Below are positions 53,347 to 62,729 of a stretch of DNA of 64,000 nucleotides, in pieces. The DNA lies in NCBI GenBank assembly GCA_040219085.1, contig JAVJTC010000031.1:47833-111832 (forward strand). Reading direction: 5' to 3'. Position 1 is the first letter of the stretch; each line of letters begins with the position of its first letter. The DNA is from Acidimicrobiales bacterium. GTDB lineage: Bacteria > Actinomycetota > Acidimicrobiia > Acidimicrobiales > JAVJTC01. The notes under the pieces are model-generated. The model worked only from the letters and a program-made list of their open reading frames with translations, had not been told where the DNA came from and searched no databases. Position numbers and translations under genes: made by a program.

Positions 53347-54140
53347 GCGCTCCACCGGTCGCCGTGCTCCACGCCCCCGGAACCAACCGGGACGGTGAGG
53401 CGGTCCGTGCTCTCGTCGCCGCCGGGGCCGAGGCGCGGGTGGTGTTACTGGGTGAGCCGCTGGCGTCGTATGCCGCGGTGTGCGTGCCCGGCGGGTTCTC
53501 CTTCGGTGACAGCCTCGGCGCTGGTGCACGTTTCGCCTTCGAGGTCGGCGACGTCCTGCGGGCCGTCGCGGCCCGGGGTGCGCCGATCCTCGGGATCTGC
53601 AACGGTTTCCAGGTGCTCGTTCGTACCGGACTCCTCGGCGGTGCCCCCGGCGATGCCGATGCGGACGCCGACAGCGACGCCGGAGCCGACACCCACCACC
53701 CACTGAGCCGCACGGTGACTCTCACCCACAACCAGTCGGGTCGTTTCGAGTGCCGCTGGGTGAACCTCGTCGTGGACCCGGACTCGCGCGCCGAGTTGGT
53801 CGGGGCCGGTGTCTCTCGGTTCTCGTGCCCGGTCGCGCACGGCGAGGGCCGACTCGCTGTGCGCGACATCGCCGTGGCGGGGGCTCTGGCCGCCGGTGGT
53901 CGGGTGCTCGTGCGCTACGGCGACGCGACGGGCGCACCAGCCGGCGGGGCCTATCCCGCCAACCCGAACGGGTCGGTCGACGACATCGCCGGGCTGTGCG
54001 ACGCCACCGGTCACATCTGGGGCCTCATGCCCCACCCCGAGGACAACATCGCCGCCGTGCACCACCACGACCGACCCGGTGCGCCGGGCGCAGGTGGCGG
54101 CCTGGCCTTCTTCGAGGCGTTCGTCGACCGTGCTCGCTGA
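53343..54140 (+). CDS. purQ: FGAM synthase glutaminase subunit
   Basis: 265 aa. VAVLHAPGTNRDGE, PGGFSFGDSLGAG, LGICNGFQVL with the catalytic Cys, and GLMPHPEDN with the His. A low-complexity insert (GDADADADSDAGAD, near 105-120) is not typical of the family. It provides ammonia to PurL. GTG 53343 overlaps the purL stop (GTGA). Confidence 0.92.
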   Translation: MSAPPVAVLHAPGTNRDGEAVRALVAAGAEARVVLLGEPLASYAAVCVPGGFSFGDSLGAGARFAFEVGDVLRAVAARGAPILGICNGFQVLVRTGLLGGAPGDADADADSDAGADTHHPLSRTVTLTHNQSGRFECRWVNLVVDPDSRAELVGAGVSRFSCPVAHGEGRLAVRDIAVAGALAAGGRVLVRYGDATGAPAGGAYPANPNGSVDDIAGLCDATGHIWGLMPHPEDNIAAVHHHDRPGAPGAGGGLAFFEAFVDRAR

Positions 54141-55053
54141 GATCGACGCCACCGGGCTTCCGCTCGTGCGGCGCGGGAAGGTCCGCGACGTGTTCGCCGC
54201 CGGCGATGACCGACTCGTCCTCGTGGCGACGGACCGTCTCAGCGCCTTCGACACGGTGCTCGGATGCGTTCCCGGCAAGGGACGGGTCCTCACAGCCGTG
54301 AGCGCCTGGTGGTTCGAGCAGTTGCGTCCCGTGGTGGCCCACCATCTCATCGACGTCCCCCACCCGGCCGTCTCGGTCGTGCACCGGTGCGAGACGCTCC
54401 CCGTCGAAGTGGTCGTCCGCGGGTACCTGACCGGCGTGACGTCGACGTCGATGTGGACGCGCTACGAAAAGGGCCAGCGGGTCATCGACGGGATCAGGCT
54501 CCCCGACGGTCTCGAGCGCAACTCCAGGCTTCCCCGTCCGTTCGTGACGCCGACCACCAAGGCACCCGACGGCGCCCACGACGAGCCGCTGTCGGTGGCG
54601 GAGGTAGCGGAGCGCGGCCTCGTCGCCCCGTCGCTGTGGGCCGATGTCGTCGACATCGCCCTGCACCTGTTCGCGCGGGGCACCGCCCTTGCGTCCACCC
54701 GTGGTCTCGTCCTCGTCGACACCAAGTACGAGTTCGGGGTCCTCGATGGTCGTCCCGTTCTGATCGACGAGGTCCACACCCCCGATTCGAGTCGATTCTG
54801 GGACGGGCGAGTCGATCCGGCACCGGACGCCAACATGGACAAGGAGATCGTCCGGCGCTGGTACGCCGCGCAGGGCTACCGCGGTGAGGGGGACCCCCCG
54901 CCGATGTCGCCCGAACTCGTCGCCCGCGTGGCTGACGCCTACGGCGAGGTCGCCGAGCGCCTGTGCGGGCGCCCCCCCGTCGTCGCCGACGAGGACGGCG
55001 AGGAGGACGCCGTGCGAGAGGTCGTGCGCGAACTGACCGGAGGTCAGACATGA
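54130..55053 (+). CDS. purC: SAICAR synthetase
   Basis: 307 aa. [45 protein letters not shown] and [13 protein letters not shown] are the PurC ATP and substrate blocks. GTG 54130 lies 11 nt inside purQ; no better start is visible. The stop overlaps purE (ATGA). It joins CAIR and aspartate. Confidence 0.92.
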   Translation: MLAEIDATGLPLVRRGKVRDVFAAGDDRLVLVATDRLSAFDTVLGCVPGKGRVLTAVSAWWFEQLRPVVAHHLIDVPHPAVSVVHRCETLPVEVVVRGYLTGVTSTSMWTRYEKGQRVIDGIRLPDGLERNSRLPRPFVTPTTKAPDGAHDEPLSVAEVAERGLVAPSLWADVVDIALHLFARGTALASTRGLVLVDTKYEFGVLDGRPVLIDEVHTPDSSRFWDGRVDPAPDANMDKEIVRRWYAAQGYRGEGDPPPMSPELVARVADAYGEVAERLCGRPPVVADEDGEEDAVREVVRELTGGQT

Positions 55054-55547
55054 GTGATGCGACGACGGTCGGTGTCGTCATGGGGTCCACATCGGACTGG
55101 CCGACGATGCGGCGCTGCGCAGAGGTGCTCGCCGAACTCGGTGTCGCCTACGAGGCGAGGGTCGTGTCGGCGCACCGGACGCCGGACCTGTTGAGCGAGT
55201 ACGGACGCACCGCCGCCGCCCGAGGTCTCGCCGTGATCGTCGCAGGAGCCGGCGGGGCTGCGCACCTGCCGGGCATGCTCGCGAGCCACACCACGGTCCC
55301 CGTCGTCGGGGTGCCGATCCGGTCCCGCGTGCTCGCAGGTGTCGATTCGCTGCTGTCGATCGTGCAGATGCCGGCGGGTGTGCCCGTTGCGACCATGTCG
55401 ATCGGTGACGCCGGAGCGACCAACGCCGGGCTCTTCGCCGCTGCGATCGTGGCCCGCGACGTCCCGGAGGTCGCCGCGGCGCTCGCCGCCCGACGCGCCG
55501 AGATGGAGGCTGGTGTCCTCGCCGCGGAGCTGGAGGATCTGCCCTGA
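55050..55547 (+). CDS. purE: N5-CAIR mutase
   Basis: 165 aa. [41 protein letters not shown] and [14 protein letters not shown] match PurE class I, which works with PurK. ATG 55050 overlaps the purC stop and has GGAGGTCAG upstream. Confidence 0.94.
   Translation: MSDATTVGVVMGSTSDWPTMRRCAEVLAELGVAYEARVVSAHRTPDLLSEYGRTAAARGLAVIVAGAGGAAHLPGMLASHTTVPVVGVPIRSRVLAGVDSLLSIVQMPAGVPVATMSIGDAGATNAGLFAAAIVARDVPEVAAALAARRAEMEAGVLAAELEDLP
55532..55536 (+). promoter_or_regulatory. Shine-Dalgarno that fixes the purK CTG start
   Basis: GGAGG lies 7 nt before CTG 55544. The CTG overlaps the purE stop (CTGA). The first in-frame ATG (55598) is far past the conserved ATP-grasp entry sequence, so this Shine-Dalgarno supports the CTG. 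Confidence 0.75.
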
Positions 55548-56692
55548 GTACCGACGTCGGTCGGATCGGGATCCTCGGTGACGGCCAGCTCGGCCGGATG
55601 CTCGCGCTCGCCGCGCGCCACATGGGAGCCCGCGTCGTGTGCGTGGGGCGCGACGGTGCGAGTTCGCCCGCGGCCCCGGTTTGCGACGACGCTCTGGCCT
55701 GGAACGACGACCCGGCGGCGCTCGTCGCCGAGCTGTCGCGGCGGACCGACGTCGTGACGTTCGAGTTCGAGAGCGTGCCCGTGGATCTCCTCGACGCCCT
55801 CGGGGCCTCGGCGGTCGAGTGCCGCCCCGCTCCGGGGGTCGTGTCCGTGGCGGCCGACCGGACACGCGAGAAGGCGCTGTTCGTGGCGACGGACGTGCCC
55901 ACCGTCGCCCATCACGGGGCCGACGGTCGCGACGAGGCGGTCGATGCTGTCCTCTCGATCGAGGGCCCGGTGGTCGTCAAGACGGCGTCGGGCGGCTACG
56001 ACGGGCACGGCCAGGTGGTCGTGGGCGCCGAGGTGGCGCCCGACGAGGCGGTCGCCGCGGTGGCCTCCCTCGGCGTCGACCACCTGATCGTCGAGGAGCT
56101 GGTGGACCTGGCGGCCGAGTGGTCGGTTGTCGTGTGTCGCGATGCGAGCGGGGCCGTCGCCTACGACCCGTTCGAGAACGTGCACGTCGACCACGTCCTC
56201 GACACCTCGACCTGGCCCGCGCGTGACCCTGGCGACCTCGCGCCCGTGGTCCTCGACCACAGCCTCCGGCTCGCCGAGGCCGTCGATCTCGTCGGTGTCA
56301 TGTGCATCGAGTGGTTCGTGACCGCCGACGGCCGCGCTCTCGCCAACGAGATCGCGCCGCGTCCGCACAACTCGGCGCACCTGACGATCGAGGCGGCCGC
56401 GACCTCCCAGTTCGCGCAGCAGGCGCGCGTCGCTCTGGGGTTCCCGCTCGGCGCGGTGAGCCGCCGTGGCCCCGCCGCGATGGCGAACCTGCTCGGTGAT
56501 CTGTGGGGGTCCGGGGCGCCGCCGGACTTCGCGGCCGCGCTGTCCGCCGGTGATGTCCACCTGCACCACTACGGTAAGGGTGAGGCAAGGCCGGGCCGGA
56601 AGATGGGTCATCTCACCGCGCTCGCCGACGACCCCCGGGAGGCCCTCCACAGTGTCCGTGCAGCCAGATCCGCTCTCCGACGACGCCGCTGA
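55544..56692 (+). CDS. purK: N5-CAIR synthetase, likely CTG start
   Basis: 382 aa if it begins at CTG 55544. The family always opens with an IGILGGGQLGRML-type loop. Here [17 protein letters not shown] begins eight codons after CTG, while the first usual in-frame start, ATG 55598, falls inside that loop and would remove it. ATP-grasp blocks continue with [42 protein letters not shown]. Shine-Dalgarno GGAGG and the CTGA overlap support CTG. It makes N5-CAIR from AIR, bicarbonate and ATP. Confidence 0.88.
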   Translation: MSTDVGRIGILGDGQLGRMLALAARHMGARVVCVGRDGASSPAAPVCDDALAWNDDPAALVAELSRRTDVVTFEFESVPVDLLDALGASAVECRPAPGVVSVAADRTREKALFVATDVPTVAHHGADGRDEAVDAVLSIEGPVVVKTASGGYDGHGQVVVGAEVAPDEAVAAVASLGVDHLIVEELVDLAAEWSVVVCRDASGAVAYDPFENVHVDHVLDTSTWPARDPGDLAPVVLDHSLRLAEAVDLVGVMCIEWFVTADGRALANEIAPRPHNSAHLTIEAAATSQFAQQARVALGFPLGAVSRRGPAAMANLLGDLWGSGAPPDFAAALSAGDVHLHHYGKGEARPGRKMGHLTALADDPREALHSVRAARSALRRRR

Positions 56693-56708
56693 CCGGCGAG
56701 GTGACGAG

Positions 56709-58112
56709 ATGAGAGAGTCCTGTGGGGTCGTGGCCTTCAACGCGCCGGGCCGGGACGTGTCCCGGCTCGCATTCTTCGCGCTCTACGCGCTCCAGCACCG
56801 CGGCCAGGAGGGCGCGGGCATCTTGACCTTCGACGGAGCGACGGCGCACCTCCACAAGGGCCTCGGACTCGTCTCGCAGGTCTTCACCGAGGAGAACCTC
56901 GAGACCCTGCCGGGTCACCTCGCGATCGGCCACAACCGCTACTCGACCACGGGGCGGGTCTCGCTGCGCAACACCCAGCCGCACGTGGTCGAGACCATCG
57001 ACGGACCCATCGCCATCGCGCACAACGGAAATCTCGTCAACGGTGCCGAACTGCGGCGGCGACTTCTCGAGCGCGGCGTCGGTCTGTCCACGTCTTCGGA
57101 CACCGAGATCCTGTTGCAGTTGCTCGCCGGCGCGGGTGGGGCGGTGACGGGAACGTCGCTCGACCGTCTGCGCACCGTCCAGCAGATGGCCGAGGGTGCC
57201 TACGCGCTGACCCTCTTGTTGCCCGACGGCATCTGGGGGATGCGTGACCCGTGGGGTCTGCGCCCCCTCGTCGTCGGTCGTCTCGACGGCGGCGGCCACG
57301 TGCTCGCCTCCGAGAGCTGTGCCTTCGCGGCGATCGGCGCCAAGACGGTCCATGAACTGGCACCGGGTCAGCTCGTGCGACTCGTCGACGACGGCTATGA
57401 GGTCCATGAGGGCCACGCCGCCCCCCGGGCCGCCTTCTGCACGTTCGAGGAGATCTACTTCGCCCGCCCCGACACGGTCTTCTCCGGGCGACTCGTCCAC
57501 TCGGCCCGCCAGGAGCTCGGCGCGCAGCTCGCCCGCGAGCAGCCTGCCCCGGTCGACGTCGTCCTCGCCGTGCCCGATTCCGGGACGCCCCACGCGATCG
57601 GTTACGCCCGCGAGCTGGGGGTTCCCTTCACCGAGGGCCTCATCAAGAACCGCTACATCGGCCGCACCTTCATCGAGCCCACGCCCGATCTGCGTCGTGA
57701 CCGGGTGGCGATGAAGTTCAACCCCCTGCCGGGGAACCTCGAGGGCCAGCGGGTCGCCCTGGTCGACGACTCGATCGTGCGGGGCACCACCGCCAGCCGT
57801 CTCGTCACGCTGCTGCGTGAAGCAGGCGCGGCGGAGGTCCACCTGCGGGTCGCCTGTCCCGCCATCATGCACCCGTGTTTCATGGGTGTGGACATGGCTT
57901 CGCGTGACGAGCTCATCGCCGCCGACGGGAACCTCGACGCCGTCGGCGCATCGGTGGGCGCGGACTCGATCGGGTACCTGTCCCTTGCCGGCCTCGAGGC
58001 GGTGCTCGGCGATCACGGCTACTGCAACGCGTGCTTCACCGGTTCCTACCCGTTCGCCGAGATCCCCGTCGCGCTGCGAAACGGGGCGCCGGTGGCCGAG
58101 GTCGTGCTGTGA
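56709..58112 (+). CDS. purF: Amidophosphoribosyltransferase
   Basis: 467 aa. The propeptide is only MRES, with Cys 5 as N-terminal nucleophile (CGVVAF). GHNRYSTTG, IAHNGNLVN, the PRPP loop VALVDDSIVRGTT, and FeS-type cysteines (FCTFEEIYFARPD, MHPCFMG, YCNACFTG) suggest a 4Fe-4S enzyme as in Bacillus. ATG 56709 lies 16 nt after purK. Its stop overlaps the first unit of the repeat described at 58109. Confidence 0.93.
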   Translation: MRESCGVVAFNAPGRDVSRLAFFALYALQHRGQEGAGILTFDGATAHLHKGLGLVSQVFTEENLETLPGHLAIGHNRYSTTGRVSLRNTQPHVVETIDGPIAIAHNGNLVNGAELRRRLLERGVGLSTSSDTEILLQLLAGAGGAVTGTSLDRLRTVQQMAEGAYALTLLLPDGIWGMRDPWGLRPLVVGRLDGGGHVLASESCAFAAIGAKTVHELAPGQLVRLVDDGYEVHEGHAAPRAAFCTFEEIYFARPDTVFSGRLVHSARQELGAQLAREQPAPVDVVLAVPDSGTPHAIGYARELGVPFTEGLIKNRYIGRTFIEPTPDLRRDRVAMKFNPLPGNLEGQRVALVDDSIVRGTTASRLVTLLREAGAAEVHLRVACPAIMHPCFMGVDMASRDELIAADGNLDAVGASVGADSIGYLSLAGLEAVLGDHGYCNACFTGSYPFAEIPVALRNGAPVAEVVL

Positions 58113-58229
58113 AGCCGGCCGCGCTGTGAGGGTTCCGCGGTGTGAAGGACTTCGCGCGGTGAAGGTGTTCGCGCTGTGAGGGTTCCGCGGTGTGAAGGAC
58201 TTCGCGCGGTGAAGGTGGCCGAGCTGTGA
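58109..58229 (+). repeat. Tandem 16-17-nt repeats forming overlapping mini-ORFs between purF and purD
   Basis: Seven units of 17, 16, 17, 17, 16, 17 and 17 nt run from the purF stop to the purD start. Most units read GTG AAG xxx xxx G(C/A)G C(T/G)G TGA, a six-residue ORF whose TGA overlaps the next GTG (GTGA). Examples are 58109-58129, 58142-58162, 58159-58179, 58192-58212 and 58209-58229. A higher-order period of 50 nt is perfect over 47 nt (58121-58167 = 58171-58217). The final GTG (58226) is purD. The structure is read directly; a role in coupled re-initiation is inferred. Confidence 0.85.
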
Positions 58230-59509
58230 AGGTGATGGTCGTGGGTTCGGGTGGGCGTGAGCACGCTCTGGCGCGGTCCCTGCACCGTGCGCCGTCGGTG
58301 GACGCTGTCGTGTGCGCGCCGGGGAACCCGGGCACAGCGGCCTTCGCCGAGAACGTCGCCGCCACCGACATCGACGGTTGGGTGCGGGCCGCACGGGACG
58401 CCGCCGTGGATCTCGTCGTCGTCGGTCCCGAGCAACCACTCGTCGACGGCCTCGCCGACGCCCTGGCCGCCGTGGGCATCGCCTGTTTCGGCCCCTCCGG
58501 CGACGCTGCACGTCTCGAGGGTTCGAAGGCTCACACCAAGCGGTGCTGTGCCCGCTGGAAGATACCGACGGCCCGCGCCGAGATCGTCACCGATCTCGAC
58601 GCCGGCCTGCGCGCGCTCGACACCTTCGACGAGGTGCCCGTCGTCAAGGCGAGCGGCCTCGCGGCCGGCAAGGGGGTCATCGTCCCGGCGGACCGCGCCG
58701 GTGCCGAAGAGGCCCTGCGTGCCATGTTCGTCGAGCGACGTTTCGGCTCGGCCGCCGACGAGGTGGTCGTCGAGGAACGCCTCCACGGGCGGGAGGTCTC
58801 GCTGCTCGCGCTGTGCGACGGCACCGATGCCGTCGCGCTGCCGCTCGCCCGGGACCACAAGCGACTCGGCGCCGGAGACACGGGCCCGAACACCGGCGGG
58901 ATGGGCGCGGTCGCCCCGGCGGCGTTGGTCGACCCGGGCCTGGACGCGGCGTTCGTCGAGGCCGCCCTCGACCGTTTCGTGCGCACCGCGCTCGCCGGGC
59001 TCCGCTTAGAGGGGAGTCCCTACGTCGGGGTCCTCTACGCCGGGCTCATGGTCGACGACGCTGGGGCCGTCACGCTGCTCGAGTACAACTGCCGGATGGG
59101 GGACCCCGAGACCCAGGCGGTTCTTCCGCTGCTGGACGGCGCCGTGGATCTCGGCGAGGTGTTCGCCGCGGCGGCCGGTGGCGGCGGACTCGCCGGTGTG
59201 GAGATCCCGACACCGACTTCGGCCGCGGTCACCCTCGTCCTCGCCGCCCACGGCTACCCGGTCGACCCCCGCCGCGGCGACCCGATCGTCGGTCTGGACG
59301 CGGCGGTCGCCGCCGGATGCGACGTCTTCCACGCGGGGACGGCCGTCGACGCCGACGGCCGCCTCGTCACCGCCGGTGGACGGGTGCTCGCCGTCACCGC
59401 CGTGGCGGGCGACCCGGTCACCGCCACCGACCGTGCCCGGGCCGGAGCCGAGGCCATCGACTTCCCGGGCGCACAGTGGCGACGAGACATCGGCGCAGTG
59501 GGGCCGTGA
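58226..59509 (+). CDS. purD: GAR synthetase
   Basis: 427 aa. KVMVVGSGGREHALARSL, APGNPGTA, VVKASGLAAGKGV, DHKRLGAGDTGPNTGGMGA and LLEYNCRMGDPETQ. The last block reads CRMG where VRFG is usual, which is unlikely to matter. GTG 58226 overlaps the stop of the last mini-ORF. It makes GAR from phosphoribosylamine and glycine. Confidence 0.93.
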   Translation: MKVMVVGSGGREHALARSLHRAPSVDAVVCAPGNPGTAAFAENVAATDIDGWVRAARDAAVDLVVVGPEQPLVDGLADALAAVGIACFGPSGDAARLEGSKAHTKRCCARWKIPTARAEIVTDLDAGLRALDTFDEVPVVKASGLAAGKGVIVPADRAGAEEALRAMFVERRFGSAADEVVVEERLHGREVSLLALCDGTDAVALPLARDHKRLGAGDTGPNTGGMGAVAPAALVDPGLDAAFVEAALDRFVRTALAGLRLEGSPYVGVLYAGLMVDDAGAVTLLEYNCRMGDPETQAVLPLLDGAVDLGEVFAAAAGGGGLAGVEIPTPTSAAVTLVLAAHGYPVDPRRGDPIVGLDAAVAAGCDVFHAGTAVDADGRLVTAGGRVLAVTAVAGDPVTATDRARAGAEAIDFPGAQWRRDIGAVGP

Positions 59510-60561
59510 GCGCCGGTCCCGCGGGGTCCGGCCCCGCCCGCACCGACGCCACCGGCGACGAGGTGGTTTCCTATGCCGCTGCCGGGGTGGACATCGATGC
59601 CGCCACCGGAGCGGTCCGGGACTTCTCGGCCGCGGTGACGGCCACCCACGGCCCCCGCGTCCTGTCCGACGTCGGCAGCTTCGGCGGGCTCTTCGACATC
59701 TCCGACCTCGGTTCGAACCCCGTCCTGGTCGCATCCGCCGACGGCGTGGGAACCAAGGTCGAACTCGCCGCCCGGTACGGCCGCCATCGCGGCGTCGGTC
59801 ACGATCTCGTCAACCACTGCGTCAACGACATCCTCGTCCAGGGCGCCCGGCCCCTCTTCTTCCTGGACTACGTCGCCACGGCGAGCCTCGACCCTGCTGT
59901 CATCGTCGAGGTCGTCTCGGGGGTGGCGGAGGCATGTGGGGCCGTGGGATGTGCCGTCCTCGGAGGCGAGGTCGCGGAGATGCCCGGCGTGTACGTCGAA
60001 GGCACGCTGGACGTCGCCGGGACCATCGTCGGTGTCGTCGAGCGTGATGCCGTCCTTCCCCGGCTCGACGAGATGGCCGTCGGCGACGTCGTCGTCGCGC
60101 TGCCGTCGGTGAGTCCCCACACGAACGGCTACTCGCTCATCCGTCGGGTACTCGACCGGGTCGAGCTCACCGACGAACTGCTCGACTGGTTGTTGACGCC
60201 GCACCGTTGTTACCTGCGCGACGTGGAGGCGTGGTGGGCGGCCGGCGTCGAGCCGTCGGCCCTCGCCCACATCACCGGCGGTGGACTGATCGACAACGTG
60301 CCGCGCGTGCTGCCCGACCATCTCGCCGTGCAGATCGACACGTCGTCGTGGGTGGTGCCCGAGGGTTTCACCACGTTCGTGGAGGCCGCCGGCATCGACC
60401 ACCTCGAGTCCCACCGGACCTTCAACATGGGCGTCGGCCTCGTCGCCGTGGTGGCACCCGACAAGGCGGCAGCGGCGCTCGCAGTCGTCGAGGGCTCGTG
60501 GGTCATCGGCGACGTCGCGCCCAGCGAGGGCACCGGGGTCGTCTTCGTTCCACAGCCGTGA
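59506..60561 (+). CDS. purM: AIR synthetase
   Basis: 351 aa. A short extended N-terminus, then SYAAAGVDIDAA, GSFGGLFD, ADGVGTKVELA, VNDILVQGARPLFFLDY, GGEVAEMPGVY and HTNGYSLIRRV. The GLHSNG element of relatives reads SPHTNG. GTG 59506 overlaps the purD stop (GTGA). It closes FGAM to AIR. Confidence 0.93.
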   Translation: MSAGPAGSGPARTDATGDEVVSYAAAGVDIDAATGAVRDFSAAVTATHGPRVLSDVGSFGGLFDISDLGSNPVLVASADGVGTKVELAARYGRHRGVGHDLVNHCVNDILVQGARPLFFLDYVATASLDPAVIVEVVSGVAEACGAVGCAVLGGEVAEMPGVYVEGTLDVAGTIVGVVERDAVLPRLDEMAVGDVVVALPSVSPHTNGYSLIRRVLDRVELTDELLDWLLTPHRCYLRDVEAWWAAGVEPSALAHITGGGLIDNVPRVLPDHLAVQIDTSSWVVPEGFTTFVEAAGIDHLESHRTFNMGVGLVAVVAPDKAAAALAVVEGSWVIGDVAPSEGTGVVFVPQP

Positions 60562-61172
60562 GTGCCCGCATCGTCGTCCTGGCGTCCGGCTCCGGGACCA
60601 ACCTCCAGGCCGTCCTGGACGCGTGTGCAGAGGGCATCCTCGACGCCACGGTCGAACTCGTCGTGGTCAACCGGGCCGGCGCGGGTGCGATTCAACGGGC
60701 CGAGCGTGCCGGGGTCGACGTCGTCGAGCTCCTCCTCGCCGACCGCTCGCCGCAGGGTCGTCGTGACTACGACGCCGCTCTCGCGGAGATCGTCGGTGCG
60801 GCGCGGCCGCACTGGGTCGTGCTCGCCGGGTGGATGCACATCCTGTCCATGTCGTTTCTCGGTGTGTTCCCGAACCGGGTGGTCAACCTGCACCCGGCCC
60901 TGCCCGGTGAGTTCGCCGGGGTGGACGCGATCCGGCGGGCCTGGGAGGCCGGCCGGACCGGCACACTGACCCGCACCGGGGTGATGGTCCATCTCGTTCC
61001 CGACGAAGGCGTCGACGACGGTCCCGTGCTCGCGACAGCCGAGGTCCCGCTCGACCCGGGTGAGAGTCTCGAGGCTCTGACCGCGCGCGTCCACGCCGTG
61101 GAGCACCGCCTACTCGTCGACACGCTGGCCGAGCTCGTCGCAGGCGGCGGACGGGCCGACCCGGGGGTGTAG
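60558..61172 (+). CDS. purN: GAR transformylase
   Basis: 204 aa. IVVLASGSGTNLQAVLDA, LAGWMHILS, VVNLHPALPGEFAG and GVMVHLVPDEGVDDGPVL. The Asn-His-Asp catalytic set is visible. GTG 60558 overlaps the purM stop (GTGA). It is the last purine gene in the window; purH, purB and purA are not present. Confidence 0.93.
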   Translation: MSARIVVLASGSGTNLQAVLDACAEGILDATVELVVVNRAGAGAIQRAERAGVDVVELLLADRSPQGRRDYDAALAEIVGAARPHWVVLAGWMHILSMSFLGVFPNRVVNLHPALPGEFAGVDAIRRAWEAGRTGTLTRTGVMVHLVPDEGVDDGPVLATAEVPLDPGESLEALTARVHAVEHRLLVDTLAELVAGGGRADPGV

Positions 61173-61208
61173 CGTCGGGCGCGCCCGGACCGACGACACC
61201 CGAGACGA

Positions 61209-62729
61209 ATGACCCTCGAGACTGAGCTGAAGATCGACGTACCGGCCGAGTTCGTCATGCCGTCACTCGACGGCGTGATCGACGGGGCCCGGGTGCGTCA
61301 GCTACCGACCGAACGCCTCATCGCCATCTACCACGACACGGCCGACCTGAGACTGGCCCGCTGGGGATGCACCCTGCGCCACCGCGCCCCCGAGGGCTGG
61401 ACCGTCAAGATCCCCGGCCGCGAGAGCGGTCCGGGTCTGGCGCGCATCGAACTCGTCGTCGACGGCGAGCCGGGCGAGATTCCCGGCGAGGTCAGCTCCC
61501 TCGTCGTCCCCTATGTGCGGGGGGCGGAGCTCACCGAGGTCGCGGTGATCGAGACGAGGCGTGTCCCGGTGGAACTCCTCGCCGCCGACGGGACGCTCCT
61601 GGCGACGGTCACCGATGACGATTCGATCGGAACCCGCCCCGGTCAGGACCCTGTGATGTTCCGACAGGTCGAGATCGAGTTCACCGGGGAGGGTGCGGCC
61701 CACGTGGACGCCGTCGGCGACGTGATCGTCGCGGCCGGCGGAACGGTTGGTACCCAGATCCCCAAGCTCGCCACCGTCCTGGGTCCCGCCGCGCGCCGCC
61801 CCGCCGACATCGACGTTCCGGAGGTGAGCGAGGATCCCACGGCCCGTGAGGTGATCCACGCGGCCCTCGCATCGGCCGGGGTCCACCTCGTCGACCACCT
61901 GCCGCTCGCCCGCGTCGGTGAGGATCCCGAGGGCGTGCACCAGGCGCGGGTGGCGATCCGTCGGCTGCGATCGGACATCGCGACCTTCGGCCTCCTGCTC
62001 GACCGCAAGGCGTTCGAACCACTCGCCCGTGAGCTCAAGTGGTTCGCCGCGAAGCTCGGCGCTGTCCGCGACGCCGACGTCCTGCTGGAGAACGTCCGTG
62101 GCGTGGGCGAGCGTCATCCGGGCCTCGCCGACGACGGCTTCGTCGAAGTGGTCGCCGCGCTCGAACACTCCTGTCAGGTGGAGCAGCGACGCCTGCGTGG
62201 TCATCTCGACAGCGCGCGTGTGGCGCGCCTGTTGGACCGGGTCGTCGAGTTGACCAACGACCCGGTGACCGCCCCCCAGGCTGACGACCCGGCCGACGAG
62301 CTGCTTGCGGATTCCGTCCACCGCCGCTGGAAGCGGCTGAAGAAGGCGGTCAAGAAGCTCGGGGCGGACGCGCCGGTCAGTGAACTGCACGCGGTGCGGA
62401 TCCTCGCGAAGCGATGCCGGTACTCCTCCGATGCCGTGTCGGCCGCGTTCGGTGCCGCTCCCCGCAAGCTGGCGCGGCGCCTCGCCAAGGTCCAGGACGC
62501 GCTCGGTGCCATCAACGACGCCGAGATCGCCAGCGAGTCCCTCGCGGTGGTCGCGGCGTCCTCGTCGCCGGAGGGGGCATTTGCCGCCGGGCGGATCGCG
62601 GGGGTGTTGACGGCGGAGGCGGCCGAGGAAGCCCGTGCCTGGCAGGCCGCATGGAAGCGGGCGTCGGACAAGAGCCTCCGGGGCTGGATGGCCCCCGCTG
62701 ACGACGTGCCCCGCTGGGACCGGTCGTGA
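61209..62729 (+). CDS. CYTH-CHAD domain protein
   Basis: 506 aa. The CYTH domain (1-205) opens with ETELKI (ExExK) and has several Arg/Lys lining the tunnel, plus RQVEIEF. The CHAD domain (about 220-500) has VHQARVAIRRLRSDIATFG, KLGAVRDADVLL and LAKRCRYSSDAV with conserved His/Arg/Lys faces. CYTH proteins bind or hydrolyse triphosphate; CHAD binds polyphosphate. ATG 61209 is used. Its stop overlaps the ParA gene (GTGA), a pairing that suggests polyphosphate-linked positioning. Confidence 0.88.
   Translation: MTLETELKIDVPAEFVMPSLDGVIDGARVRQLPTERLIAIYHDTADLRLARWGCTLRHRAPEGWTVKIPGRESGPGLARIELVVDGEPGEIPGEVSSLVVPYVRGAELTEVAVIETRRVPVELLAADGTLLATVTDDDSIGTRPGQDPVMFRQVEIEFTGEGAAHVDAVGDVIVAAGGTVGTQIPKLATVLGPAARRPADIDVPEVSEDPTAREVIHAALASAGVHLVDHLPLARVGEDPEGVHQARVAIRRLRSDIATFGLLLDRKAFEPLARELKWFAAKLGAVRDADVLLENVRGVGERHPGLADDGFVEVVAALEHSCQVEQRRLRGHLDSARVARLLDRVVELTNDPVTAPQADDPADELLADSVHRRWKRLKKAVKKLGADAPVSELHAVRILAKRCRYSSDAVSAAFGAAPRKLARRLAKVQDALGAINDAEIASESLAVVAASSSPEGAFAAGRIAGVLTAEAAEEARAWQAAWKRASDKSLRGWMAPADDVPRWDRS

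Noticed and set aside
58121..58217. CRISPR-like direct repeat
   Set aside because: Two 47-nt copies with a 3-nt gap, no spacers or cas genes; it is a start/stop tandem repeat.
58312..59505. Arg-rich frame extending purM upstream across purD
   Set aside because: purM homology begins at about 59570 and GTG 59506 overlaps the purD stop; the upstream part is a shadow.
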